DNA of 56,789 nucleotides, taken from Comamonadaceae bacterium. Its GTDB lineage: Bacteria > Pseudomonadota > Gammaproteobacteria > Burkholderiales > Burkholderiaceae_C. Within the stretch, counting starts at the first letter, position 1. Each line of letters begins with the position of its first letter. The stretch spans positions 1 through 56,789 of the forward strand of contig CANBYM010000003.1 in NCBI GenBank assembly GCA_947373605.1. The letters run 5' to 3'. Positions 1-9,559 of this stretch are shown here, piece after piece. The translations under genes and the position numbers were made by a program. The notes beneath the pieces were generated by a model. It made no database searches and was not told the DNA's origin. It was given only the letters and a program-made list of their open reading frames with translations.

Positions 1-140
1 TGCGCTGTTTGCTTCATCGCCACTTGCATAGCCTTGATGAATATGACGATGGGCATGGCCTCGAACAACTGACCCAAAAAGCCAAAATCTTGTAGTGGTG
101 CGGAAACCAGAGACGTCAGGGAAGTAACTTGTGATTTCAT
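1..140 (-). CDS. Unrecognised protein, N-terminal 46 residues (cut by window edge)
   Basis: The reading frame starts at an ATG at 138-140 on the minus strand and runs off the left edge. A good ribosome binding site (GAAGGA, about 7 nt upstream) supports the start. The visible part begins MKSQVTSLTSLV and has a hydrophobic stretch (PIVIFIKAM) near residue 35. I do not recognise the family. It is transcribed away from the oxalate/formate antiporter gene, and a -10-like TATACT flanked by two near-identical operator-like sites lies just upstream, so its expression is probably regulated. Confidence 0.6.
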   Translation of the reverse strand, partial: MKSQVTSLTSLVSAPLQDFGFLGQLFEAMPIVIFIKAMQVAMKQTA

Positions 141-155
141 GATTTTTCCTTCAAA

Positions 156-210
156 TTAGGGTTAACCCCAGTATAAAAGAAGAGAGAAAAATTACCTAGG
201 GTTAACACCA
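156..210. promoter_or_regulatory. Tandem operator-like repeats flanking a -10 box
   Basis: Two near-identical elements, TAGGGTTAACCCCA (157-170) and TAGGGTTAACACCA (197-210), sit exactly 40 bp apart on the same face of the helix. The core GGGTTAACCC is palindromic in the first copy and imperfect in the second. Between them on the minus strand is TATACT (171-176), a strong sigma70 -10 candidate for the leftward partial gene. This is the usual layout for a repressor binding both sides of a promoter. The regulator is not in the window. Confidence 0.6.
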
Positions 211-707
211 ATCACCTTGAAATGAATCGGTCATAAATCGTCCTATTGTTGATATTACGCAACACTTAAAGCACTATGCAAACTAGCTACTCTCCATGTC
301 TATCGGAGTGGCGGCAAAAGGAATTCTCGTTAAAGTGGCCTTTTTGTCGACTGGCCACAGTGGCAAAGTGGTGAATCTTCGTGGTCTGACTGCAAGTGAC
401 GGGTATGCATGCGGATTGGCCTGAATTGAAGTCGCAGGCCGCAAAGTTGCCTCAACCCACCTGCGAGAACTGCCGCTCGCGCGAGGCGAAGCAAGGTCAG
501 AACAGACAGGTGCGATCCTGTACTAGGGAAATCACTGAAGCAACTTTCTCAAATCATGACTGCGGTCATGTGCTTTAGTTAGGTTGACCTTATACATTCC
601 GATACGCAATTGAACTTGGAGATCTTGAAAGCTGCAATTTTTCGGCATCTTTCAACAGCATCTTCACTAAAAGTGCACCTATGACAATAGCAAGGAGATT
701 TTGACTC
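211..707. other. Long intergenic region upstream of the antiporter gene
   Basis: No convincing gene is visible. A 60-codon open frame at 396-578 has no ribosome binding site and resembles nothing I know. The stretch contains a 16-bp palindrome (555-570) and a possible -35 (TTGACC, 584-589) in front of the antiporter gene; no clear -10 follows at the ideal spacing. Confidence 0.5.
555..570. promoter_or_regulatory. Palindrome upstream of the oxlT-like gene
   Basis: CATGAC-TGCG-GTCATG is a perfect inverted repeat with 6-bp arms. It lies about 137 bp before the antiporter start and just before a TTGACC hexamer. It could be a binding site for a dimeric regulator; T-N11-A spacing would also suit a LysR-type protein. 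No regulator gene is adjacent. Confidence 0.35.
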
Positions 708-2021
708 ATGGCATACTCAAATACTACAATCGGGTCAGGAGCAGGCCATACGGCCGATACTGTGCACCACCCTCTGTTCCGCTGGGGACAGCTTATCCTA
801 GGCATTCTCTGCATGGCCTTGATTGCCAATCTGCAGTACGGATGGACTTTATTTGTCAATCCCATCGATGCCAAGAACCACTGGGGAAGAACGGCCATCC
901 AACTTTCCTTCACGATTTTCGTTGTGGTTGAGACCTGGTTGGTACCGATCGAAGGCTGGCTGGTTGATAAGTTCGGGCCCCGCCCTGTGGTCGCCGGTGG
1001 AGCAATACTGGCGGGACTTGGCTGGGTGATCAATTCCTATGCAGGCTCGCTGTCCATGCTTTACTTTGGCGCGGTGATTTGCGGTGTTGGTGCGGGCTGT
1101 GTTTATGGCACCTGCGTTGGAAATGCGCTGAAATGGTTTCCTGATCGTCGCGGTCTAGCGGCCGGTCTGACGGCTGCAGGCTTTGGCGCCGGTGCTGCGT
1201 TAACCGTGATTCCAATCGCCTCCATGATCGAGACCGCCGGCTATGAGCAGACCTTCTTCAGCTTCGGCATCGGGCAGGGCATTGCCATGTTTATCATTGC
1301 CTTATTCATGGTCAGACCAGTACTGCCAAAAAACATCGTCATCAGTTCAAGACTGGTAATGACTAAGGTCGACTACACCACTGCACAAATGGTGCGCACT
1401 CCGGTTTTCTGGCTGACGTATGTAATGTTCGTCGCCGTGGCAGCCGGTGGTCTAATGGCGACGGCCCAACTCGGCCCCATGGCCAAGGACTACGGATTAC
1501 ATGCGATTCCGGTGTCGTTCTTCGGTATGATTACTCTGCCATTACTGACCATGACGCTGGCAGTTGACAATTTGGCTAACGGATTTACGCGCCCCCTATG
1601 CGGCTTTATTTCTGATCGGCTCGGACGGGAGAACACTATGGCTATCGTGTTCGTGAGCGAAGGCTTTATGCTGCTGGGTCTCATGAAATTCGGTCACGAT
1701 CCCTATGCCTTTATGACTTTTGCCGCCCTGATATTTCTTTGCTGGGGCGAAATTTTCTCCATCTTCCCGGCGCTGGTGGCCGATACGTTTGGCGTTAAAA
1801 ATGCTGCTGCCAATGCAGGGACCATGTACACAGCCAAGGGCACTGCTGCGCTTCTAGTCCCATTGGCTTCCTTGATGTCAACCAATGGCAACTGGGACAC
1901 TGTGCTGATGTTTTCTGCTGGCATCGCCATCATCGCTGGTTTGAGCGCAAAGCTGATTCTGGCCCCCATGCGTAGCAACTGTATCGCGCAGGCCAATGCG
2001 CGTAACGCACCGGTCGCCTGA
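708..2021 (+). CDS. oxlT: Oxalate/formate antiporter-like MFS transporter (OxlT family)
   Basis: This 437-residue major facilitator protein resembles OxlT, the inner-membrane antiporter that exchanges oxalate for formate. About 12 hydrophobic segments are visible. The loop after TM2 (DKFGPRP, near residue 85) and the cytoplasmic loop after TM8 (SDRLGREN, near residue 302) fit the MFS fold. The start at 708 follows AAGGAGA with 9-nt spacing. Base composition is lower in GC than the genes from 4.6 kb onward, and the gene sits next to an fdhD remnant and a dead IS, so it probably belongs to an acquired or decaying formate/oxalate locus. Substrate is inferred from family resemblance; another carboxylate is possible. 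Confidence 0.75.
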   Translation: MAYSNTTIGSGAGHTADTVHHPLFRWGQLILGILCMALIANLQYGWTLFVNPIDAKNHWGRTAIQLSFTIFVVVETWLVPIEGWLVDKFGPRPVVAGGAILAGLGWVINSYAGSLSMLYFGAVICGVGAGCVYGTCVGNALKWFPDRRGLAAGLTAAGFGAGAALTVIPIASMIETAGYEQTFFSFGIGQGIAMFIIALFMVRPVLPKNIVISSRLVMTKVDYTTAQMVRTPVFWLTYVMFVAVAAGGLMATAQLGPMAKDYGLHAIPVSFFGMITLPLLTMTLAVDNLANGFTRPLCGFISDRLGRENTMAIVFVSEGFMLLGLMKFGHDPYAFMTFAALIFLCWGEIFSIFPALVADTFGVKNAAANAGTMYTAKGTAALLVPLASLMSTNGNWDTVLMFSAGIAIIAGLSAKLILAPMRSNCIAQANARNAPVA

Positions 2022-2184
2022 ACTGGGCTTGCCGCTGGAGAACGTCTCCCCTGCTAAGGTTTGATTTGGCAGGGGGGGATGTACCCCAGGAGCTGGCATC
2101 GACAACGGCACCGCCGGGTCGCTGAGGACTCACCTTGCAAATGTCCTGATTTGCCGATGCCAGAACCCCGTTCTTCCGGACCCT

Positions 2185-2337
2185 GTAGGACCGGGCCTGC
2201 ACCGGTGCGTTGCGCTACAGGAGCAGGACTACGTCGCCGAAGAAATCCCCATGGCGTTTGAGTTCAACGGCATCTCTCAGGCCCTCGTAATGGCCAAACC
2301 GTTCCTAAAACCTAGACAAGTATTTCACTCATAGTGG
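2185..2337 (+). pseudogene. fdhD: fdhD 5' remnant (formate dehydrogenase sulfurtransferase)
   Basis: In the frame containing the ATG at 2251, the translation reads EQDYVAEEIPMAFEFNGISQ followed by ALVMAKP. This matches the conserved N-terminal block of FdhD (consensus-like VAEEVPVALEYNGISH), which delivers sulfur to the molybdenum cofactor of formate dehydrogenase. Similarity ends after ALVMAKP and the frame stops at 2335-2337. The cysteine loop and the rest of the roughly 260-residue protein are absent. Upstream, the frame stays open without a clear start. It lies just after the oxalate/formate antiporter gene, so it is probably the relic of a formate-handling cluster. The match was made by eye. 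Confidence 0.65.
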
Positions 2338-2593
2338 AACATCGCCAACTGCGACAGCCGAAACAGTGCTACTGACGATTCGCGCTACGGGATTGCACGG
2401 TAGAAGACCAGATGGCACCCCGTGAAGCGCTCGCGCGGGTCATTGGTGGTGGGGCCTTTTGTGGTCTTCACGCCAGTAATGCGCTATGTGCGCTGCTTTT
2501 AGAGCAGTCTTCACCTTGCCCCAATGTGACCATGCTTCTGGCGATTCCTTGCAGGTACACAGAAGGCGACATGGCCACCGTTGCGGGTTGGCA
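2338..2593. other. Scrambled region without a convincing gene
   Basis: Only short overlapping open frames on both strands are present, none with a ribosome binding site or a recognisable motif. It continues the decayed zone that begins at the fdhD remnant. Confidence 0.4.
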
Positions 2594-2890
2594 CTACATC
2601 CTCTCGCTTGGGACTTTTCTCAGACAGGTCCATACCTCTTCGGACGATGGCCAGAGCCGCGCCCATGTGAAAGATATTCCTTTGACCCAGGCATGATTCA
2701 CAGCCCCGATCACGCTGGGGAATGCCGGATTGAATTCAATCACCCCACCGCCCAGGCGAAACGCACTGGCCTCGTTGCTGGCAAAGGAAGAGATCCGGTC
2801 AAACTCGTCCCTCGCCCCAAAAAATGTCGAATGTTTCAAATTTAACGATGCTAGATTACCGAGCCAAATCTCAGGATCGGCACTCAACAT
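2594..2890 (-). CDS. Hypothetical protein, 98 residues, coupled to the upstream gene
   Basis: I do not recognise the product. The ATG at 2888-2890 overlaps the stop of the upstream 145-residue gene (ATGTTGA arrangement), which favours translational coupling. The product is Trp-rich near its C terminus and has no signal peptide or membrane segment. Base composition is clearly higher in GC than in its upstream partner. The C-terminal end may be truncated, because the following sequence is scrambled. It could also be a chance frame. Confidence 0.35.
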   Translation of the reverse strand: MLSADPEIWLGNLASLNLKHSTFFGARDEFDRISSFASNEASAFRLGGGVIEFNPAFPSVIGAVNHAWVKGISFTWARLWPSSEEVWTCLRKVPSERM

Positions 2891-3321
2891 CTGGACAATG
2901 CAATGTTCAAAAAATGCAGTGCCAATACATCCGCCTTCGTAGGACTATCCGAATAGAGCAGTTTATACTTTTTATTATCATCTTCAATGGCTTCACCATC
3001 AATCGAAAAACTAAAAATTCCGATTTTCTCCAGTTTTTCTTCTGGCAGAAGCCCCTCCATGAAACAAGAAACCCTTCCCAAGGCGATATCGTCATCTGAA
3101 ATAGATATTGATAAAGAAAATAATATTTTTTTTCCGGCAAATATAATTGAAAAAATATTCGGATTTGGAGATGACTCGAACTGAATACCTTTCAGAGGGA
3201 AATCGCTAGCCGTTAACTCACTCTTAATTTGCTTCGAAAATTCAGCGAATTTATTTACCATTTCTTCGTGGGCATTACCTACTAAAGTGAGTCGGCTCAA
3301 TAGTACATTCTTATCAAACAT
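2884..3321 (-). CDS. Hypothetical AT-rich small protein, 145 residues
   Basis: I do not recognise this soluble, probably cytoplasmic protein. The ATG at 3319-3321 is preceded by TTAGGAAAATATA, a credible ribosome binding site. The composition is strikingly AT-rich compared with the rest of the window, with many Lys, Ile, Ser and Phe residues. It is followed by an overlapping 98-residue frame and lies beside an IS5-family transposase remnant, so horizontal acquisition is likely. A small cargo or defence-related pair is conceivable, but nothing in the sequence shows a function. Confidence 0.6.
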   Translation of the reverse strand: MFDKNVLLSRLTLVGNAHEEMVNKFAEFSKQIKSELTASDFPLKGIQFESSPNPNIFSIIFAGKKILFSLSISISDDDIALGRVSCFMEGLLPEEKLEKIGIFSFSIDGEAIEDDNKKYKLLYSDSPTKADVLALHFLNIALSRC

Positions 3322-3479
3322 TATATTTTCCTAAATGGAAGAAAAAATTTGGCCGCACCTCAAGTAGCAGCCCACTTTGGTTACTAACTGTAGTTATATT
3401 GGATTATATGACCTAGGGATGATGTTCAAAACTATTCCGCCAAGCACGTGACTGATGCACGCAAATTGCGCTTGATTCC

Positions 3480-3991
3480 GGCAAGAAACAAAAAGACCTT
3501 GGCCTTGGTCTGAGCACCCAGCACAGGCGCAAACAGGTCCTGCTTGACGAGATGGAGTAAGCATGCCGTGAGGAGAACTGCTGGCGTTGATTACGCCACA
3601 TGCACCTATGGCTAAGACGGGATGCCCACCGTTTGATCTGGCAATGATGCTGCGCATTGACTGCTTGCAGCAGTGGTTTGGCCTGTCTGACCTGGGCGCC
3701 GAAGAAGCTTTGTTCGAGACTGGTTTCTAACGTGACTTTGCAGGCATCAGTGGCACCGAGCGTATTCATGACAGGGTCAGCATCCTGAGGTTCCGCCACC
3801 TGCTCGAAGAACACGATCCGAGCCCAAAGATTTTGGAAGTCATCATCGCCAAGCTGGCGGCCCACGGCCTTCTGCTCAAGACCGGCACCGTGGTGGACGC
3901 CACGCTGATATCGGCACCGAGCTCCACCAAGAACAAGACCGGAGAGCGGGACCCCGAGATACATCAGGTCAAGAAGGGGAAACATTCCTAA
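3480..3991 (+). pseudogene. IS5-family transposase remnant
   Basis: Translating across frames recovers an IS5-family transposase N-terminal half: KDLGLGLST, then RKQVLLDEME, then ELLALITP, then LAMMLRIDCLQQWFGLSDLG, then SILRFRHLLEEHD, then TGTVVDATLISAPSSTKNK and DPEIHQVKKGK. An in-frame TAA follows LLDEME with a frameshift, and a second TAA interrupts after EEALFETGF. Similarity ends at KKGK, before the central and C-terminal catalytic parts. The element cannot encode a working transposase. No terminal inverted repeats were identified by eye. Confidence 0.8.
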
Positions 3992-4581
3992 GACTGAATT
4001 GCGTATAAATATCGAATAGGAAAAATAGAGATCGATGGTGTACAGGAACAAGGATGCCTTGTATAAAAATAAGTCGAATCGGAAAAAATGGATATCTTTC
4101 GTATTTGATTAGCAGTAATAGGTGGGGACAAGGCATTGTTAAAGAAAATAAATAGTGCCGTGCGCCGTATACATAAACTCGGGCCACGAAAAGAGCATTC
4201 ACAAGCTAAAGAATAATTTTTTATTCAGAAAAATCTCAATGAATTAAGAGGCATCCGGCTTTTCAATTCATGCTGAATAGCATGAGTAAACAAGTCAATC
4301 AATTAATTTTTAAAATGATAAAATGTAATGATTCAGACCATCGAAAGTTATTCACTTTGTTATTCATTCATCGTTAAAACGGTTTGCAAAAAGCTTAACG
4401 ACTAGTGGAATTCAAGAAAATATATCTAAAGCATGAAGATGCCAAAGCAGTAATTAATTTAATTGACCAAAAACTGCAAGAGATCACTTGGAGGAGTAGT
4501 CAGGAAGTTTCCGCCAAAGCTTAATAGGCCATCCTTTTTTGGATGCGCACGGATCACAAACTTGTATCGCAAAATACCCTG
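3992..4581. other. AT-rich gene-poor stretch
   Basis: Nearly 600 bp of AT-rich DNA has no convincing gene. A GTG-initiated frame of 39 codons (4405-4524) could be the tail of a lost gene but has no other support. A short hairpin, CATCC-TTTTTT-GGATG (4529-4544), lies just before the next gene. It is not a typical terminator, because the T run is in the loop. Confidence 0.5.
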
Positions 4582-5649
4582 ATGTCCTCAATTCAGTCCG
4601 CCGCACCTGCGCTTGCCGCCGCATTGCTGTTTGGTGCCAGCACGCCTTTGGCCAAATTGCTGGCCGGCGATGTGTCGCCCCTGTTGCTGGCGGGTCTGCT
4701 GTACCTGGGTAGCGGCACCGGACTGGCGCTGGCGATGCTGATCCGCCATGCCGTGCAACGCACGCCCCAAAGCGGCCTGGGTGCGCTGCGCATTTCAGTG
4801 CCCGAACGGCCTTGGCTGTTGGGCGCTATTTTGACCGGCGGCGTGCTCGGGCCCGCCTTACTCATGGCGGGCTTGCGGACCACCGATGGCGCGAGTGCTT
4901 CACTGCTGCTCAACATCGAAGGGGTATTGACCGCCGTACTGGCCTGGGTCGTGTTTCGCGAGAATGCGGACCGCAGTATGGTTGCCGGCATGGCGGCCAT
5001 TGTGTCGGGCGGCGTGCTGCTTTCCTGGCAACCGGGACCGGCCACACTGTCTACCGGTGTGCTGCTTATCATCGCTGCCTGCGCCTGCTGGGCGGTGGAC
5101 AACAATCTCACGCGCAAAGTGTCTACCAACGACGCTATGCTGATCGCGTGCCTGAAGGGACTGGTTGCGGGCGTGTGCAATACCATCATGGCGTTCGTAG
5201 CGGGTAGCGCATTGCCCGACTTTGGCACTGTTGCCGCAGCTATGGCGGTGGGCTTTGCCGGCTATGGCCTGAGTCTGGCGCTGTTTGTAGTGGCCCTGCG
5301 AACCCTAGGCACTGCGCGCACGGGAGCCTATTTTTCAGTAGCCCCGTTGTTCGGCGTGGTGATTTCGCTGCTCCTGTGGCCAGCTGTGCCGGGGCTGATG
5401 TTCTGGCTGGCAGCACTGCTCATGGCGGGCGGCGTGTGGCTTCATGTGCGCGAGCGCCATGCGCACCCCCATGTGCACGAGCCACTCACGCATGCCCATT
5501 CACACCGCCACGATGAACACCACCAGCACACCCACGTCGACGGACGCGAAAGCGACGAGCCACATAGCCATGTGCATACCCACGATGCGCTGGCGCACAG
5601 CCATGCGCACTATCCGGATGTGCACCACCGGCACAGCCATTCACACTAA
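4582..5649 (+). CDS. DMT/EamA-family transporter with histidine-rich C-terminal tail
   Basis: This is an inner-membrane drug/metabolite transporter-family protein with about ten hydrophobic segments arranged as two EamA repeats. I start it at 4582 (MSSIQSAAP), where the first membrane segment follows directly; an in-frame ATG at 4543 has no ribosome binding site. After the last membrane segment comes a soluble tail of about 68 residues with about 25 histidines in HxH patterns, ending HHRHSHSH. Such tails occur in a subset of this family and suggest binding of nickel, zinc or another divalent metal, so metal export or sensing is more likely than amino acid export. Pirin, a metal-binding cupin, follows 24 bp later and is probably cotranscribed. 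Confidence 0.85.
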   Translation: MSSIQSAAPALAAALLFGASTPLAKLLAGDVSPLLLAGLLYLGSGTGLALAMLIRHAVQRTPQSGLGALRISVPERPWLLGAILTGGVLGPALLMAGLRTTDGASASLLLNIEGVLTAVLAWVVFRENADRSMVAGMAAIVSGGVLLSWQPGPATLSTGVLLIIAACACWAVDNNLTRKVSTNDAMLIACLKGLVAGVCNTIMAFVAGSALPDFGTVAAAMAVGFAGYGLSLALFVVALRTLGTARTGAYFSVAPLFGVVISLLLWPAVPGLMFWLAALLMAGGVWLHVRERHAHPHVHEPLTHAHSHRHDEHHQHTHVDGRESDEPHSHVHTHDALAHSHAHYPDVHHRHSHSH

Positions 5650-5673
5650 CAGCCTAAGCAACGGGAGAGTTCC

Positions 5674-6558
5674 ATGAATGAAATCCAAGTGCTGCACCCC
5701 AAGCTGCATGATCTGGGCGGCGGGTTTACGGTGCGCCGTTTGTTGCCCTCGGCGCTACGACAGGCGGTGGGGCCGTTTCTGTTTTTTGATCACTTCGGGC
5801 CGGTGACGGCCAATCCGGGCGACAACCACGATGTGCGGCCGCATCCGCATATCGGGCTGGCCACGCTCACCTATCTTTTTGAAGGCGCGATGATGCACCG
5901 CGACTCCACCGGCGTGGTGCAACGCATTGAGCCCGGTGCGATTAATTGGATGACAGCGGGGTGTGGCATCGTGCACTCCGAGCGCACGCCGGATGATCTG
6001 CGCAACGTGACGCGGCGCAGCCATGGACTGCAGTTGTGGATTGCCATTCCAGCTGAACATGAAGAGGATGCGCCCTCTTTTTCACACACCGCGGCCACTG
6101 ATATTCCCACCATCCATTTGGACGGTGCCACCGTGCGCGTGCTGGTGGGCAGCGCCTTTGGACACACCTCGCCGGTGCAAACTTTGTCCCCCATGGTGTA
6201 TCTGGACTTGCAGTTCCAAGGCGATGCTTCCGTGCGAATAGAAGACATTGCACCGGAGCGAGCGCTTTACGCCATTGACGGATCGTTTTCGGTGGATGGA
6301 CAACGTTTTGAAGCCAACACGCTGGTCGTACTGCCTGCGGCCAAAGCTGTGACCGCGCAATCCGATCAGGCCAACCGCATCGTGTTGGTCGGCGGCAAAC
6401 CACTGGGCCACCGCTTTATTGCGTGGAACTTTGTTTCCAGCCGCAAGGAGCGCATCGTGCAGGCGCAGGACGACTGGCGCGCGCAGCGCTTTGACTCGGT
6501 GCCGGGCGAAACTGAATTCATTCCCTTACCCGAAAAAAAGACCTGGATTAAACCGTGA
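5674..6558 (+). CDS. Pirin family protein (bicupin)
   Basis: A 294-residue cytoplasmic pirin homologue of normal length. The four metal ligands of the N-terminal cupin are all present: His57 and His59 (RPHPHIGLATL), His101 and Glu103 (GCGIVHSE), nearly the same positions as in human pirin. Bacterial pirins have been described as quercetinases and as regulators of central metabolism; which applies here cannot be seen. GGGAGAG upstream of the ATG at 5674 is a good ribosome binding site. It follows the His-rich transporter gene by 24 bp. The last 11 bp overlap the end of the convergent carboxypeptidase gene. Confidence 0.88.
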   Translation: MNEIQVLHPKLHDLGGGFTVRRLLPSALRQAVGPFLFFDHFGPVTANPGDNHDVRPHPHIGLATLTYLFEGAMMHRDSTGVVQRIEPGAINWMTAGCGIVHSERTPDDLRNVTRRSHGLQLWIAIPAEHEEDAPSFSHTAATDIPTIHLDGATVRVLVGSAFGHTSPVQTLSPMVYLDLQFQGDASVRIEDIAPERALYAIDGSFSVDGQRFEANTLVVLPAAKAVTAQSDQANRIVLVGGKPLGHRFIAWNFVSSRKERIVQAQDDWRAQRFDSVPGETEFIPLPEKKTWIKP

Positions 6559-7687
6559 CCAGCAAGGCCTGCAACACGCTGGCACCGAGCTTGCGCGAGC
6601 GATCACTGCTCCAGCCGGTGACGGCGTCCGGCAGGTTGGCGTTGTCTTTGAAAGGCATTTCAATCGTGAAGGCCAGGCAGCCGAAGTTCTCTGCAATCCA
6701 GTTGGTAGCAAGCGTCATATTGGCCTTGCCGGGCGCACACAAAGCGTAGTGATGCTCGTCCTGAAAGTCCGGGCAGGCATTAAGCCATGCGGTCTTGAAC
6801 TGGCTCTCCAGATCAGCAATGCGCGGTGAGTAGCCGGGCGTCCCCTCGGAGCCTACGACAAAGTTGTAGGGCAGGCCCTCGTCACCGTGCGCATCCAGAC
6901 ACAGGTCGACACCGATCGCCTGCATTTTTGCGCGCACCAGAAATACTTCGGGGGACTTTTCCAGAGAAGGCTCGGCCCACTCACGGTTCAGGTTGGCACC
7001 TGCGGCATTGGTGCGCAAATTGCCGCGCACCGCACCGTCCGGGTTCATATTGGGCACGACATGGAACACACAGCGCTGCAAGAGCGTGCGGCTTACCGGG
7101 TCGCTCTCGTCGAGCAGGCGCTCCAGAAATCCTTCTGCAAACCATTCGGCCATGGCCTCACCCGGATGCTGACGGGCAATCAACCACACGTTTTTCTTGT
7201 CCGCTGCGGGTGTGGCACTGTGCGCATCGGCAATGTGAAGCACCACCATATCGTGTCCGTCAAGGGTCACGCCCACATGCTCCTGCGTCACCAGCGCGGA
7301 TGCACTGGCCGAGCCCAAGAGGTCCAGATGCTGCTCGTAGGAATAGGGCTCGAAATACGCAAAGTACATGCACTGCGTTTGCGGAGTGGTGCGCGCGGTC
7401 ATGATCTGTCCGTCAAACCGCGTGTCAATGCGGAACCAGTTCTGCCGGTCATGGCTGGCAACTACGGCGTAGTCTTTCCAGCCGTCGGGGTACGCGCACT
7501 GACCGGCGTTCATGAAGCGCAATGTCACCGGCAGTCCGGCAGCACCGTGCAGGGCAAAGTGAAACCACTGCGCAAATTCAGCCGCGGTGTCCTTGCGGAT
7601 GTTGAGGGTGATATTGCGGTGGTCGTCCACATTCAGGACTTCAATGGCACCGGAATCAAATTGGGTAGAAATGCGAAGACTGCTCAT
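6548..7687 (-). CDS. M14-family zinc carboxypeptidase (cytosolic CCP-like)
   Basis: A 379-residue metallocarboxypeptidase of the cytosolic M14D type. An N-terminal beta-rich domain (about residues 1-140) precedes the catalytic domain. The zinc motif HxxE is seen in RQHPGEAMAEWF, the third zinc ligand in CLDAHGDEG, substrate residues in NMNPDGAVRGNLRTN and GANLNREW, and the catalytic Glu in FTIEMPF. There is no signal peptide, so it acts in the cytoplasm, probably trimming C-terminal residues from peptides or proteins. I choose the ATG at 7685-7687 (MSSLRIST); the frame extends 13 residues further without support. It is divergent from dbpA with 73 bp between starts. Confidence 0.85.
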   Translation of the reverse strand: MSSLRISTQFDSGAIEVLNVDDHRNITLNIRKDTAAEFAQWFHFALHGAAGLPVTLRFMNAGQCAYPDGWKDYAVVASHDRQNWFRIDTRFDGQIMTARTTPQTQCMYFAYFEPYSYEQHLDLLGSASASALVTQEHVGVTLDGHDMVVLHIADAHSATPAADKKNVWLIARQHPGEAMAEWFAEGFLERLLDESDPVSRTLLQRCVFHVVPNMNPDGAVRGNLRTNAAGANLNREWAEPSLEKSPEVFLVRAKMQAIGVDLCLDAHGDEGLPYNFVVGSEGTPGYSPRIADLESQFKTAWLNACPDFQDEHHYALCAPGKANMTLATNWIAENFGCLAFTIEMPFKDNANLPDAVTGWSSDRSRKLGASVLQALLVTV

Positions 7688-7760
7688 GCCGGAAGCATAT
7701 CCAACTTCCACATGTCCACAACCCAATACGCTGCAAGCTAGCGCAACCGATAATCAGTGC

Positions 7761-9155
<1,395 letters not shown>

Positions 9156-9199
9156 CCGCGGCGCCCCGCGCAACGGCAATGCGTGGGGCAACGAGTCTG

Positions 9200-9218
9200 T
9201 GTAGGGGAAATTCCTACA
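9200..9218. promoter_or_regulatory. TGTAGG-N7-CCTACA palindrome
   Basis: A perfect 6-bp inverted repeat with a 7-bp AT-rich centre (GGAAATT) lies between dbpA and the 78-residue gene. The same arms with almost the same centre (GCAATT, 6 bp) recur at 23346-23363 in front of the GGDEF-EAL gene. Two such matches, both intergenic, suggest sites for one dimeric regulator. Confidence 0.5.
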
Positions 9219-9321
9219 CACTTTCCAGCAAGATGCTGACTCCAGTTTCACGCCGCACTCGATAAAGTTCACTCAAGCGCCAAAGTAACTTGCGGCGCTA
9301 CGAACTTACCGGAGAAGCACC

Positions 9322-9558
9322 ATGACCACTGCCGCACTTGCACTCAACCCCTTCAGCCTGATGATGGAACCTGAACTGGTTTTGCAAACCATGGAACGCT
9401 CGCAACAACTGCGGGGTCTGCGCCGCCACAAACTGCGCCCCCTGGACAAGCCATTGATTCCGCTGACCAAAGAAGCCTTGGCAGCGCGCGCCGCATTTGA
9501 TGCAGCGATCGACGCCGAAGACTTTGAAGCCAACGCCGATTCGTACCTGCTGAACTAA
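9322..9558 (+). CDS. Small hypothetical protein, 78 residues
   Basis: I do not recognise the family. The ATG at 9322 is preceded by CCGGAGAAGCACC, a good ribosome binding site. The product is soluble, with an Arg/Lys-rich middle (LRGLRRHKLRPLDK) and an acidic C terminus. It looks mostly helical. Its own upstream palindrome and GC-rich codon use typical of the neighbourhood argue for a real gene. It is convergent with the glutaryl-CoA dehydrogenase gene, with a 1-bp gap. Confidence 0.7.
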   Translation: MTTAALALNPFSLMMEPELVLQTMERSQQLRGLRRHKLRPLDKPLIPLTKEALAARAAFDAAIDAEDFEANADSYLLN

Positions 9559-9559
9559 T

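Noticed and set aside
396..578. 60-codon open frame upstream of the antiporter gene
   Set aside because: No ribosome binding site and no recognisable sequence; the region behaves as intergenic DNA.
4405..4524. 39-codon GTG-started frame in the AT-rich gap
   Set aside because: An in-frame stop lies just upstream and no ribosome binding site is visible; it may be a relic but cannot be supported as a gene.
4543..4581. Earlier ATG for the DMT transporter
   Set aside because: It sits in a hairpin-like sequence without a ribosome binding site; family proteins begin at the later Met just before the first membrane helix.
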